This document shows positions 52,499-60,622 of a stretch of 64,000 nucleotides of DNA, piece by piece. The DNA is from Phocaeicola intestinalis. GTDB taxonomy: Bacteria > Bacteroidota > Bacteroidia > Bacteroidales > Bacteroidaceae. Under the pieces are notes generated by a model. That model saw only the letters and a program-made list of their open reading frames with translations, made no database searches and was not told the origin of the DNA. The stretch is taken from positions 1-64,000 of the forward strand of contig NZ_JACSPP010000012.1 in assembly GCF_014837065.1 (NCBI RefSeq), written 5' to 3'. The position numbers and the translations under genes are program-made. Numbering within the stretch: position 1 is the first letter of the stretch; every line of letters starts with the position of its first letter.

Positions 52499-53413
52499 TT
52501 ATCTGTTAATCATGTTGCAAATCCTTTCCCAAAAAGAATAGTCACCGTGTTGCATAAGGATATTGAACACAACCCCTCCTATCAGCAATAAAGACAAAAT
52601 AACCAATAAGATTTTAGTAGACTTTTTCATCTTCTTCTTTAAAGTTGAATTGCCATTCATCTCCAATATGGCTGCAGTCAAGTTGTCATATTCAGTTCCG
52701 CTGTTCCTCCCTATGCTTTCTATAACATTTGCCGTGGAATCAAGTATTTTGTCAATGGATTTCTTTTCGGATAAATGTTTAATAAATTCATCTTCCGGCA
52801 TGGCTCCCCAAAAACCATCTGTACAAAGAACGAACCGATCCCCTTTTCGGTAAGGAAGCTCAATTGTCTCAACTTCCATATCTGTTTCTATTCCGAGTGC
52901 TTTTAATATAACATTAGATTGTGCAGACAGTCTGGCTTGTTCTTCGGATATGACTTTTTTCTTGACCATCTCAAATACCATTGAGTGATCAAACGTTCTG
53001 AAAATTTTTTTTCCTTTCCTCAATTGATATATCCGGCTGTCCCCCACATAAGCTGCAATAGCAGAACGGGGTGTCAGAAGGAGTGCTGTTACTGTTGTCC
53101 CCATACCTTGAAGTTCCGGAGTGTTTTTACCCTCCTCAATAATGGCCATATTCGCATTTCTGATGGCTTTAATCAACGTCATAGAAGGGTTAGCCTGTTT
53201 ATCTGCTGAAGCCATGGTCTCAAGAATCTTCTGGACAGCAAGCTGAGATGCAACACTACCACCCTGCATACCCCCCATACCATCGCATACTACTATCAGA
53301 TATCCGAGTGTCGTTTTTTTTATACCGGCTGAATCCTGATTTTCTTTTCTTCCTCCTATTCGGGAATCGATAAAACCTAATATTTCTCCATTTATTTCAA
53401 TTGGTGTGACCAT
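52499..53413 (-). CDS. PP2C-family Ser/Thr phosphatase, tail-anchored
   Basis: 304 residues. The PP2C motifs are complete: RKENQDS (~22-28), VVCDGMGGMQGG (~42-53), GMGTTVTALLL, AYVGDSRIYQLR, CTDGFWGAM and YDNLTAAIL. A C-terminal membrane segment (ILLVILSLLLIGGVVFNIL, ~268-288) with a short periplasmic end anchors it. It should reverse the phosphorylation by the co-encoded kinases, like PppA of the threonine-phosphorylation pathway of P. aeruginosa H1-T6SS. Confidence 0.93.
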   Translation of the reverse strand: MVTPIEINGEILGFIDSRIGGRKENQDSAGIKKTTLGYLIVVCDGMGGMQGGSVASQLAVQKILETMASADKQANPSMTLIKAIRNANMAIIEEGKNTPELQGMGTTVTALLLTPRSAIAAYVGDSRIYQLRKGKKIFRTFDHSMVFEMVKKKVISEEQARLSAQSNVILKALGIETDMEVETIELPYRKGDRFVLCTDGFWGAMPEDEFIKHLSEKKSIDKILDSTANVIESIGRNSGTEYDNLTAAILEMNGNSTLKKKMKKSTKILLVILSLLLIGGVVFNILMQHGDYSFWERICNMINR

Positions 53414-53415
53414 AA

Positions 53416-54408
53416 TTATATTATAAATAAGATAATTAAAAGAACAAACAACAATACAGCTATGCTTATTATCAGTTTCTTGTGTTCTTCAAACATTTCC
53501 TTGATCGGATTACTTTCCCCTTGAAGAGCTTCCTTTATTGCTAATTTGAACTCAAGTGCAGATTTAAAGCGTTTTGATGGGGATTTTTCTGTTGCTTTTA
53601 ATATAACATTATATAATCTTCTCGGGATTTTTTTGTCATACGGCAACTTCATGGATATTTGTCTGGATAAAATCTCGGCCTCTATATTTGTCTTAAAAGG
53701 ATTATGTCCTGTTAACAATTCATAGAACGTGATTCCTGTAGAATAAATATCTGTTTGCGCATTGATTTCCGTATCGGCAGAATCTCGCAAAATCTGTTCA
53801 GGAGCAGCATATTGTGGGGTTCCGATAAAACCAAAAGATGAATATTTATTTCCTCCACTCATCCTGGCTATTCCTAAATCCATAAGTTTTACTGTTGAAC
53901 CATTTTCTATCATCACATTAGATGGTTTTACATCCCGATGTACCACCCCTCTGGAATGAAGATATTGCAATGCATCCAACACATTACAAATTTCATTAGA
54001 AATCTTTTCTATTCTATCTGCCGGGGGTAAAGCATTTAACTGTTCCCGGACATGGGTTTCTAAGGTTATTCCAGCTACATAACCGCTTAAAATAAATATA
54101 GGTCCATAATCAGGATTATATTCACATAGACCTATCATCTGCACCAGATTCGGATGGGAAAAAGACAAGGAGGCTTCTTGTTTTGCCCTTTCTCTAATCA
54201 TTTTATTGTTGGCATATATATCCTTGACCCTTTTTATTGCAACTCTTTGATTGGAGTTGCAACTAAATCCTAAATAAACTGTTCCCATTGCACCATTGCC
54301 TAATGGGGTAGAGTTCGGATCATAGTAATACCACTGCCCCGAGACCTGTAGATAAATATGCGGATCCCCTTCACGTTGGTATACTTGCTGAACAGTGTTA
54401 TTATTCAT
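53416..54408 (-). CDS. Tail-anchored Ser/Thr kinase 2
   Basis: 330 residues. GNGAMG, VAIK and the canonical catalytic loop HRDVKPSN are present; the DFG position reads DLG. A single C-terminal membrane segment (LIISIAVLLFVLLIILFII) ends the protein, so there is no periplasmic domain, unlike the other three kinases. It overlaps kinase 1 by 8 bases and is 2 bases ahead of the phosphatase gene. Confidence 0.92.
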   Translation of the reverse strand: MNNNTVQQVYQREGDPHIYLQVSGQWYYYDPNSTPLGNGAMGTVYLGFSCNSNQRVAIKRVKDIYANNKMIRERAKQEASLSFSHPNLVQMIGLCEYNPDYGPIFILSGYVAGITLETHVREQLNALPPADRIEKISNEICNVLDALQYLHSRGVVHRDVKPSNVMIENGSTVKLMDLGIARMSGGNKYSSFGFIGTPQYAAPEQILRDSADTEINAQTDIYSTGITFYELLTGHNPFKTNIEAEILSRQISMKLPYDKKIPRRLYNVILKATEKSPSKRFKSALEFKLAIKEALQGESNPIKEMFEEHKKLIISIAVLLFVLLIILFII

Positions 54409-55936
54409 ACTTGATGGATTTTAACAATTCTATATTCTCCGTTAAGACTTTCTGAAGTTCTTCGTTATCATATCCGTGCCGAGAGTTTACTTTTTGTTCC
54501 AATAGCCTTAAAGCTCTTTCAAAAGAATTTAAAGCTTTCAATATATTATTCTCTGCATCGACTGTGTAATAGGCGGCTCCTAATATATAATACATTTCAG
54601 GAGTTAAAACTGATGTGTCTTGTATTTTAGACAAGTATTCTATAACTTTATTGAGCTCAAATTTATCAATATCGTTGCTCAAATTTAAATGCTTCCTTCT
54701 TTGAAGGAGCATATCACTCTTAGTTCCTGAAAAATAAGTAATTCCTACTTCAACTCTTGCACTATCATAGTTTTCATTAGCCAATTCCTGCATTTGCTTA
54801 AACCCTAATTTAACAGAATTTTCCATATTAGAATCTAATAATGACAAAGCTTTTTTATAGCGTTCAGATAGTGTCGGTTCTGAAAGAATTGCGTTTGTGC
54901 TTTCGGCATTATGTGCAAAGTAAAACCACGTACCACAACCCACGCCTACGACCAATACTATGGCTACAGCATATTTCCAAAGATTGTTTTTCGAAGGACA
55001 TTTTTCTGCCATATCAATTGCAACTCGGAACTCAGCAATGGAATGATACCGATTCGTTTGTTTTTTTTCTGTTGCCTTCCGAATGATTTTCGCCAATGCT
55101 TTATTTTCTATATTTTTTACAGGGACTTTACGCTTAAGCTGTTCCTGCAAAACCTCGTATTGACTGCCCGTAAAAGGCAACTCTCCTACTAAAAGCCTGT
55201 AAAAAAGAATACCTAAAGCATAGATATCTGTCGTATAATTCTGGCTTTTGACATCACCCAATACTAACTCCGGCGAAGCATATTCTGCTTTCCCTATGAA
55301 TTTTCCCGCTGCTGTCATTAACTTGTCTTTAGAACCTAAAGCATTCAGATTCTTTGCAATACCGAAATCTATCAATTTTATGCAGCCATTGTTGGTCACC
55401 ATTATATTGCTTGGATCAATGTCACGATGAATATACCCCTTATCATGCAATGCCAACACTCCTGACAAAATATTCTTAATGATATATATGGATGTATTTT
55501 CCTTGTCTTTTACGTAGTTTCTATACAGGTTACGAGCGAAATCATTATCCTGATCCGTTACATTGTCAAAATGCCCGACTAATAAATCAGACAACTCCAT
55601 ACCATGCAGGAATTCACTAATGACATAATGATGATAGATTACTTCGCCCCAACGATTTTTTTCAAAGACACTTATTAGCCCTAACATCTCTACAAGATTG
55701 TCATGCCGAAATTGAATGGAAGCTTCACGCTCAGCCCTGGCATAAACTTCTTCAGGAAGATTGTCATGCAATGCTTTTATCGCGACTTCTGTTCGCACAC
55801 CGCTTTTTTCATCTACACAAAAGCCACGATATACAACTCCCATTCCCCCCTCTCCTAGCGGAGGGGAATCGGCATCATATTCGTAATATATGCCTTTCTG
55901 TTTCTCGGTTTGTCCCTGTAATCTTCTGATTTGCAT
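54401..55936 (-). CDS. Transmembrane Ser/Thr kinase 1
   Basis: 511 residues. GEGGMG (28-33), Lys54 in VAIK, HRDIDPSN (170-177) and DFG (190-192) are present. A membrane segment (~319-340) and a helical, TPR-like C-terminal region (~350-511) follow. The N-terminal MQIRRLQGQTEKQKGIYYEYD block is shared with kinases 3 and 4 and is probably part of the fold or a docking site. It is 9 bases after the FHA gene. Confidence 0.92.
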   Translation of the reverse strand: MQIRRLQGQTEKQKGIYYEYDADSPPLGEGGMGVVYRGFCVDEKSGVRTEVAIKALHDNLPEEVYARAEREASIQFRHDNLVEMLGLISVFEKNRWGEVIYHHYVISEFLHGMELSDLLVGHFDNVTDQDNDFARNLYRNYVKDKENTSIYIIKNILSGVLALHDKGYIHRDIDPSNIMVTNNGCIKLIDFGIAKNLNALGSKDKLMTAAGKFIGKAEYASPELVLGDVKSQNYTTDIYALGILFYRLLVGELPFTGSQYEVLQEQLKRKVPVKNIENKALAKIIRKATEKKQTNRYHSIAEFRVAIDMAEKCPSKNNLWKYAVAIVLVVGVGCGTWFYFAHNAESTNAILSEPTLSERYKKALSLLDSNMENSVKLGFKQMQELANENYDSARVEVGITYFSGTKSDMLLQRRKHLNLSNDIDKFELNKVIEYLSKIQDTSVLTPEMYYILGAAYYTVDAENNILKALNSFERALRLLEQKVNSRHGYDNEELQKVLTENIELLKSIKYE

Positions 55937-55945
55937 CGGAGATTG

Positions 55946-56632
55946 CTACATAAATATAGTTCCACCAGGTTTCGTGACAGGCTTATTCCCTGATTCATCC
56001 AATCCGACTGTTCCACCTTGGGAAACAGCATTTCCCTCATCATATCCTTGAGTATAACGATTAAAGGCCGGTGCTGCATAAGGATTGGTATTTATGGGAG
56101 TGTTGTTGGAGGCCTGTGTTGACATAAACTCATGACAAACGTTCAAACCAATTTGTTTGGCATCAATTAAGATAAAAAACAAATCATAATGTTCACCTAT
56201 AGTAATAATATCACCATTAAAACATTCTCTTTGATCAAATCCCAGACTCTCACCATTTATCATTGTCCCACAAGTTGAGCGGGCATCACAAATAGAGGCA
56301 ATGATTTTTTCTGGATTTTTCATTTGCCTTACAACCAGTACTGCATGTTGATCTGATACGGTTGCTTCACTCAAGCAAATATCACAATCTGCAGAACGTC
56401 CGATACTGTTTGAACCTATGTGAAGCGGCCAATATTCACCGGCACTTGTTCTTGAAATAGAATACAGAAAACCGACAACTGGTTTCTGATTAGGAACATT
56501 ATTGGGCACTGTCCCAAATGGATTGGGGACAAAAGTGCCGTCATGTGGCTTAGGTTCTGATTGGCGATGATTTTGCGGTAAATCCGTATATGCATCTTCC
56601 ATTCCCGGAATAATAGTTTTATTGCTGCTCAT
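55946..56632 (-). CDS. Soluble FHA domain protein (first structural gene of the operon)
   Basis: 228 residues. A low-complexity N-terminus contains KTIIPGM near residue 5. A complete FHA domain (~60-165: IGRSADCDICL, VSDQHAVL, TCGTMINGE) follows. The C-terminus is disordered and Gly/Asn-rich and ends in GGTVG and GGTIFM. Thr residues in the flexible ends are plausible kinase sites. It lies directly before kinase 1, the arrangement of Fha/PpkA/PppA modules. Confidence 0.85.
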   Translation of the reverse strand: MSSNKTIIPGMEDAYTDLPQNHRQSEPKPHDGTFVPNPFGTVPNNVPNQKPVVGFLYSISRTSAGEYWPLHIGSNSIGRSADCDICLSEATVSDQHAVLVVRQMKNPEKIIASICDARSTCGTMINGESLGFDQRECFNGDIITIGEHYDLFFILIDAKQIGLNVCHEFMSTQASNNTPINTNPYAAPAFNRYTQGYDEGNAVSQGGTVGLDESGNKPVTKPGGTIFM

Positions 56633-57041
56633 AATTTATTTATATACAGTTTTATATCACTCTTATTTTTTTACATTTCCAAATTCCTAATGCAGGATTT
56701 ATTCTTCCCAATAAAACATGACTTATCATGAAAGTTCTAAAAAATTACAGATTATTTCTCCATTTTTTCTCCGACTTCAAACACCAAGTCAGTTATTTTA
56801 TTTAGAAGCAATAGAATTTTAATTGATTTCTTTTTATGGTCATTTCACTTATATTCATTTGCAGGAATGTAATCATTAATTACTATTTTTTTACTCCAGT
56901 TGCAATTCTATATTTCCGATGGGATTTATTTCTCACATGGTCTGCTTGATCGTAAGTGAAAACATTGATTCTTCTTTCATTGTTAGAAAGTTTCATGATG
57001 ACAAGAAAAGGGGGCTAAATAAAATGAAGATAATTTTAAAA
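56633..57041. other. 409-base gap between upxY and the FHA gene
   Basis: I see no ORF, no TAnnTTTG box on the minus strand and no strong hairpin with a T-run. The stretch is AT-rich. It would be the leader through which an UpxY-modified polymerase passes before the T6SS genes. Confidence 0.5.
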
Positions 57042-57626
57042 TCATTTTACATGCTCTAAATCTTTTGCTGAAATGGACACGCTGGCACATCCCAAACAAT
57101 CTATCACAATCATTATCTTGGAATTTCCATCAGAGTCAACAGATGCATAGCCGACTAATCCTCTTAACAACCCGCGTCTCACCCTAACTTTATCTCCTTT
57201 CCGAATAGTCAAAGGCTCCATCGTGATTTCAGAATCTGCATTTCCCAACATAAACTTGAATTGTTCAATCTGTTCATCTGGTATAATAGCAGGTTTATGC
57301 TCACCAGGAGCCGTCAAGAAACGATATATAAACGACAAGTTACGAACTTTCTCCAATTCTTTAGTTGTCAATTTAACGAAAATCATCATAGGAATCACCA
57401 CACGCTCCACTTTTTTCCTGCGGTCACTCCATTGATGCATTTCTATTTGTATGGGAAGAAAAGTCTCAAAATTTAACAACTGCAGTTTTTTATTCGCTGT
57501 CTTTTCACAATTCATCTGAACCAGAGCGACAAACCAATGCTTTGGACATGCTTCGCTTTCGTCTGTCACATTCCCGACAGGCGAAACCGAATGAATTTGA
57601 CCACATATCTCCATTGCTTTTCGCAT
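57042..57626 (-). CDS. upxY: UpxY-family NusG-like transcription antiterminator
   Basis: A 194-residue NusG paralogue. An NGN domain (~28-125: WFVALVQMNCEKTANKKLQLLNFETFLPIQ..., MMIFVKLTTKELEKVRNLSFIYRFLTAPGEHKPAIIPDEQIEQF) is followed by a KOW domain (~145-190: IRKGDKVRVRRGLLRGLVGYAS). UpxY proteins are known from Bacteroides capsule loci, where each lets polymerase pass early terminators of its own operon. Here it heads the T6SS block on the same strand, with no capsule genes in view. A promoter -7 box lies 45 bases upstream. Confidence 0.92.
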   Translation of the reverse strand: MRKAMEICGQIHSVSPVGNVTDESEACPKHWFVALVQMNCEKTANKKLQLLNFETFLPIQIEMHQWSDRRKKVERVVIPMMIFVKLTTKELEKVRNLSFIYRFLTAPGEHKPAIIPDEQIEQFKFMLGNADSEITMEPLTIRKGDKVRVRRGLLRGLVGYASVDSDGNSKIMIVIDCLGCASVSISAKDLEHVK

Positions 57627-57670
57627 TTAAACTTTCGTCAATTTATCCGAAAGAAATAGATTGACACTCG

Positions 57671-57678
57671 CAAATGTA
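57671..57678 (-). promoter_or_regulatory. -7 box of upxY / T6SS operon
   Basis: On the minus strand this reads TACATTTG (TAnnTTTG), 45 bases before the upxY ATG. At the expected 19-base spacing the -33 position has TTTT instead of TTTG. This is the best promoter candidate for the whole 37-kb block. Confidence 0.55.
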
Positions 57679-58037
57679 TGTAAAATATAGATAATCTAAA
57701 AACATTTTACACTAAAATAATCGATTCCTGCTAAACAACACACCTAATTATTACAAATATAAATCATCTGATAGCATATAATATTGAAAAACAAATTATT
57801 TTATATCATATCTATTTTCATATAAGCCTACACAGAGACAAAAGTGTGTAAATCTGCATTTTTTACATATCTATCTCGTTATGTATAAAGAACTTATCAA
57901 AAACTAATTAAAAATATATACATCATATATCATTGTGTTACTTTTACATATTTATATAGACACCAAAGAATAATAAGAGTTCGTTTAAATTTTGCTCAGG
58001 TTAATTTTTCGAATTGTTTTCGAGGATGTTTTTCTGA
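57679..58037. other. AT-rich intergenic region upstream of upxY
   Basis: No gene or clear repeat is visible. The stretch is very AT-rich (long runs such as AAATTATTTTATATCATATC) and contains the upstream part of the upxY promoter. It is the left border of the T6SS block toward the MATE gene. Confidence 0.5.
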
Positions 58038-58142
58038 TTTTATGAGGAGGATAGCGGGCTATCTGAGGAAAAAAATCGGGAAAACAGGCCGGAAACAAAC
58101 GAAAAAGGACCTGATAGAATATTACTTTATTGGAAAATTTAA
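58038..58142 (+). pseudogene. Fragment related to the decayed ORF at 4.7 kb
   Basis: Read on the plus strand, the frame gives FYEEDSGLSEEKNRENRPE... and ends TAA at 58140-58142. The 25 bases 58042-58066 are identical to the complement of 4717-4741, and the EEDSGLS(D)EE reading is preserved. A stop codon lies just upstream in both copies. It overlaps the 3' end of the MATE gene. Origin unknown. Confidence 0.35.
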
Positions 58143-59426
58143 ACGACAGGCTCTAAGATAAATGACAGACTGCACCCCAAGCCCAAGCACGAACAGGTAT
58201 TCCACTGCCCAATAAGCTGCTAACGGAACATTACGATGGCTTAATTCCCATAAGCAAAACAGATAAACAATGGTTGTTGTCAGTTGAAAGACAAATACAG
58301 TCCGCGTTGCTCCTGTTCCTGTCGCTGCGTTCAGATAAACATAGCCGGGAAGTGCAAGGAAGTAATTCAGCAGCATAACCATAAACGGCAACCATGCAAC
58401 TTGTACGATAACCGGATTTTCTGTGTAAGCCCCGATGATGTGTTGGTGAAAGACCAAGGCAAGAACAATCAATGGGATACCTGCCACATATCCTAAACGG
58501 ATAATTTTGTGACAAAGCGGGAAGATTTTTCCCTTTTCACCTGCTCCAATCAGGTTGCTCACCAAAGAACTGGTAACACCAGCCAGCGCATTGACGATAA
58601 CGGAAAACAGGGCGGAAACACTTCTTACAATATTCGATACAGCCAATTCTGTTTCTCCCAAATGCTCGATAGCCAAGAAGAACAGAAACCAAATGGCTAC
58701 ACTGACAAAGAACTGGAGCATGCTCCATACCGAGATAGAAAATATTTCTTTTAATATCTTTATCTCAATGTGCCAGCGTAAGCCATATACTTTTTCATCA
58801 ATATGCCGGAACAGATATATTGTCAATACTACCAGCGAACACATTTCGGCAAACGAAGAAGCTATGGCTGCTCCTGATATGCCCATATCGAATCCGAATA
58901 TCAGGAGCCAATTCATCGGAATATTCACCAGTACGGCTGTGAAAGCCGCCATGTTCAAGGCTTTTGTCTGCGTAATGCCTACTAAAAACGAACGTAAGGC
59001 TAGGAGTGGGAAAGAGAATAACAATCCCCAAATACGCCAATTCAGATAACATACAGTTGCGTTGTAGACATCGTCTGAAGTTATCAGATGTTTCAGCAGA
59101 ACTGGAGAAAGTATTTGAGACAACAGGCAAAGGAACGCCGCTAGCATCAGCAAGAAAAACAGTCCTTGAAAGAATGTTTTTCCTGTTTCTTCATACCGTT
59201 GTTCTCCGTTACGGCGGGCGATTACTACCTGTAGCCCTAAACTGAACCCGAAGCCGAGCATATAGATAGCCAGATACCAGATTCCGGCAAGTGCGGATGC
59301 ACCAAGTTCTACGTCGCCTACGTGCCCCAAGAATAAGGCATCGGTAATATTGATAAGTTGCTCGATAAGGATGCTCATCATTACAGGAAAAGCGATGAGC
59401 CAAATATGCTTATATGTATAGTTCAT
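58122..59426 (-). CDS. MATE-family efflux transporter
   Basis: A 434-residue membrane protein with 12 predicted segments and two homologous halves: residues 1-30 (IWLIAFPVMMSILIEQLINITDALFLGHVG) carry the MATE signature, and a second copy starts near residue 235. DinF/NorM-like exchangers use Na+ or H+ to expel cationic drugs or metabolites. The N-terminal Pro/Asp motifs are present and length is normal. Substrate unknown. Confidence 0.9.
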   Translation of the reverse strand: MNYTYKHIWLIAFPVMMSILIEQLINITDALFLGHVGDVELGASALAGIWYLAIYMLGFGFSLGLQVVIARRNGEQRYEETGKTFFQGLFFLLMLAAFLCLLSQILSPVLLKHLITSDDVYNATVCYLNWRIWGLLFSFPLLALRSFLVGITQTKALNMAAFTAVLVNIPMNWLLIFGFDMGISGAAIASSFAEMCSLVVLTIYLFRHIDEKVYGLRWHIEIKILKEIFSISVWSMLQFFVSVAIWFLFFLAIEHLGETELAVSNIVRSVSALFSVIVNALAGVTSSLVSNLIGAGEKGKIFPLCHKIIRLGYVAGIPLIVLALVFHQHIIGAYTENPVIVQVAWLPFMVMLLNYFLALPGYVYLNAATGTGATRTVFVFQLTTTIVYLFCLWELSHRNVPLAAYWAVEYLFVLGLGVQSVIYLRACRLNFPIK

Positions 59427-59848
59427 TGTTCAACTTGATATGATGCGACAAGTCCTGCTGCACGTAGCGGCATGACACATCGCATAATTATAAATTTGGA
59501 ATAATGGCAAAACAAGAAAGGACAAACCTGTTATAAGCCTGTCCGTTGCTGAATAGCTATGACTGAAATGCTATCCGTTAAGCGCAGCTATATGCACACT
59601 TGCCATTTCATAGGATTGAACAACTGGTATTTTTCTGTTAGTTATGCGAATCAGGAGTTAAAAGGGAGTTATAGGTAGTTATCGCCCGTCGGTGCGGGCT
59701 GGGAGTTAGATGCCAATACCTTTTGCGCCGTTTTCAGAAGCAAGGCTATTGGCCTTTAACTCCCGAACGAAGTGATAACTCCTGTGAAACTTAACTACGT
59801 TTAACTCCTGACTGGCATTAGTTCCGCAAAGATAGCATTTGTTCTTGA
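59427..59848. other. Intergenic region with nested inverted repeats
   Basis: No gene is seen. It holds a 161-bp element (59651-59811), described separately. The remaining bases show no structure I recognise. Confidence 0.5.
59651..59811. repeat. 161-bp palindromic element with repeated GGAGTTA motifs
   Basis: Outer arms TCAGGAGTTAAA (59651-59662) and TTTAACTCCTGA (59800-59811) are perfect complements. Inside, GGGAGTTA (59701) pairs with TAACTCCC (59757), GCCAATA (59712) with TATTGGC (59747), and GGAGTTAT with ATAACTCC (59774). Such a nested structure is MITE- or REP-like. It carries no ORF. Confidence 0.75.
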
Positions 59849-60478
59849 TTATACCACCAGACAGTTGATTTCTTTTTGCAGATTCTCCAAAAAACACGAA
59901 GCATGTGCCCCATCCATTTGTGTATGATGAAACTGGAAAGAAACAGTCAGTTTCAGTTTCCATAAATGCCGTTTGTATTTGCCCCAAATCAGAAACGGAT
60001 TATTGAACACTCCGCTGTACATACCTACCGCTCCGTCTATTTCATATTGCACAAGAGCAGATGTGCCAATCACCATGCAATCCGTCAAGTCATGATTCTG
60101 ACAGCTTTCAGCAACTTGCCTGGTCAGCCGCAGGTAATCTTCATTGAATTGTTTCAGGTCATTAGAAAAAGGAATGTCGCAGGAGCTTATTTCTCCTTCT
60201 CTATTAGCCACAACGGCACAAACGGCAAGGTTGTCATATTCTATCAATTTTTTACCGACCGGAAGCATATAGAACTCTTTGATATGGCGTGCTGCCCGTC
60301 CGATGCACCAGCACATCAGCATATTGAACTTTAATCCAGTCCGTTTGCTTATCCGGGCAAGGCGGGTTACATCTATGGTCTTGAAAAAGGTGAGCATGGG
60401 CATGGGGGCATCTATCCACATTTCAAATGCGTATGCACGGGTCGTTTCTTTCGGATTTACTTCTTTCATTTCTATCAT
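59849..60478 (-). CDS. Chloramphenicol-acetyltransferase-fold protein
   Basis: A 209-residue protein of the CAT fold. The C-terminal active-site motif HHTQMDGA (184-191) corresponds to HHxxxDG of CatA enzymes, and the region before it (VSFQFHH) forms the usual strand. N-terminal features such as MPMLTFFKTIDVTRL are also CAT-like. Bacteroidetes carry many CAT-like proteins without known drug resistance, so chloramphenicol activity is not established. TACCTTTG at 60505-60498 (minus) is a -7 candidate. Confidence 0.8.
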   Translation of the reverse strand: MIEMKEVNPKETTRAYAFEMWIDAPMPMLTFFKTIDVTRLARISKRTGLKFNMLMCWCIGRAARHIKEFYMLPVGKKLIEYDNLAVCAVVANREGEISSCDIPFSNDLKQFNEDYLRLTRQVAESCQNHDLTDCMVIGTSALVQYEIDGAVGMYSGVFNNPFLIWGKYKRHLWKLKLTVSFQFHHTQMDGAHASCFLENLQKEINCLVV

Positions 60479-60497
60479 TAATATAGTATAATAAGGG

Positions 60498-60505
60498 CAA
60501 AGGTA
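60498..60505 (-). promoter_or_regulatory. -7 box of the CAT-like gene
   Basis: The minus-strand reading TACCTTTG fits TAnnTTTG, about 20 bases before the ATG at 60478. No -33 element is evident. Confidence 0.4.
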
Positions 60506-60622
60506 AGTAAGATATTGGACAATGGATAGAACAAAAGGGACAATATGTTGGATAACTCAGGTTCATAAAAGGATTCCCATTCAATTTGCAGGCGAATGGG
60601 AATCCTATATTATATGTGTATT

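Noticed and set aside
59849-60478. Calling the CAT-fold gene a chloramphenicol resistance gene
   Set aside because: HHxxxDG is present, but many Bacteroidetes CAT-like proteins have other or unknown substrates; resistance cannot be concluded from sequence.
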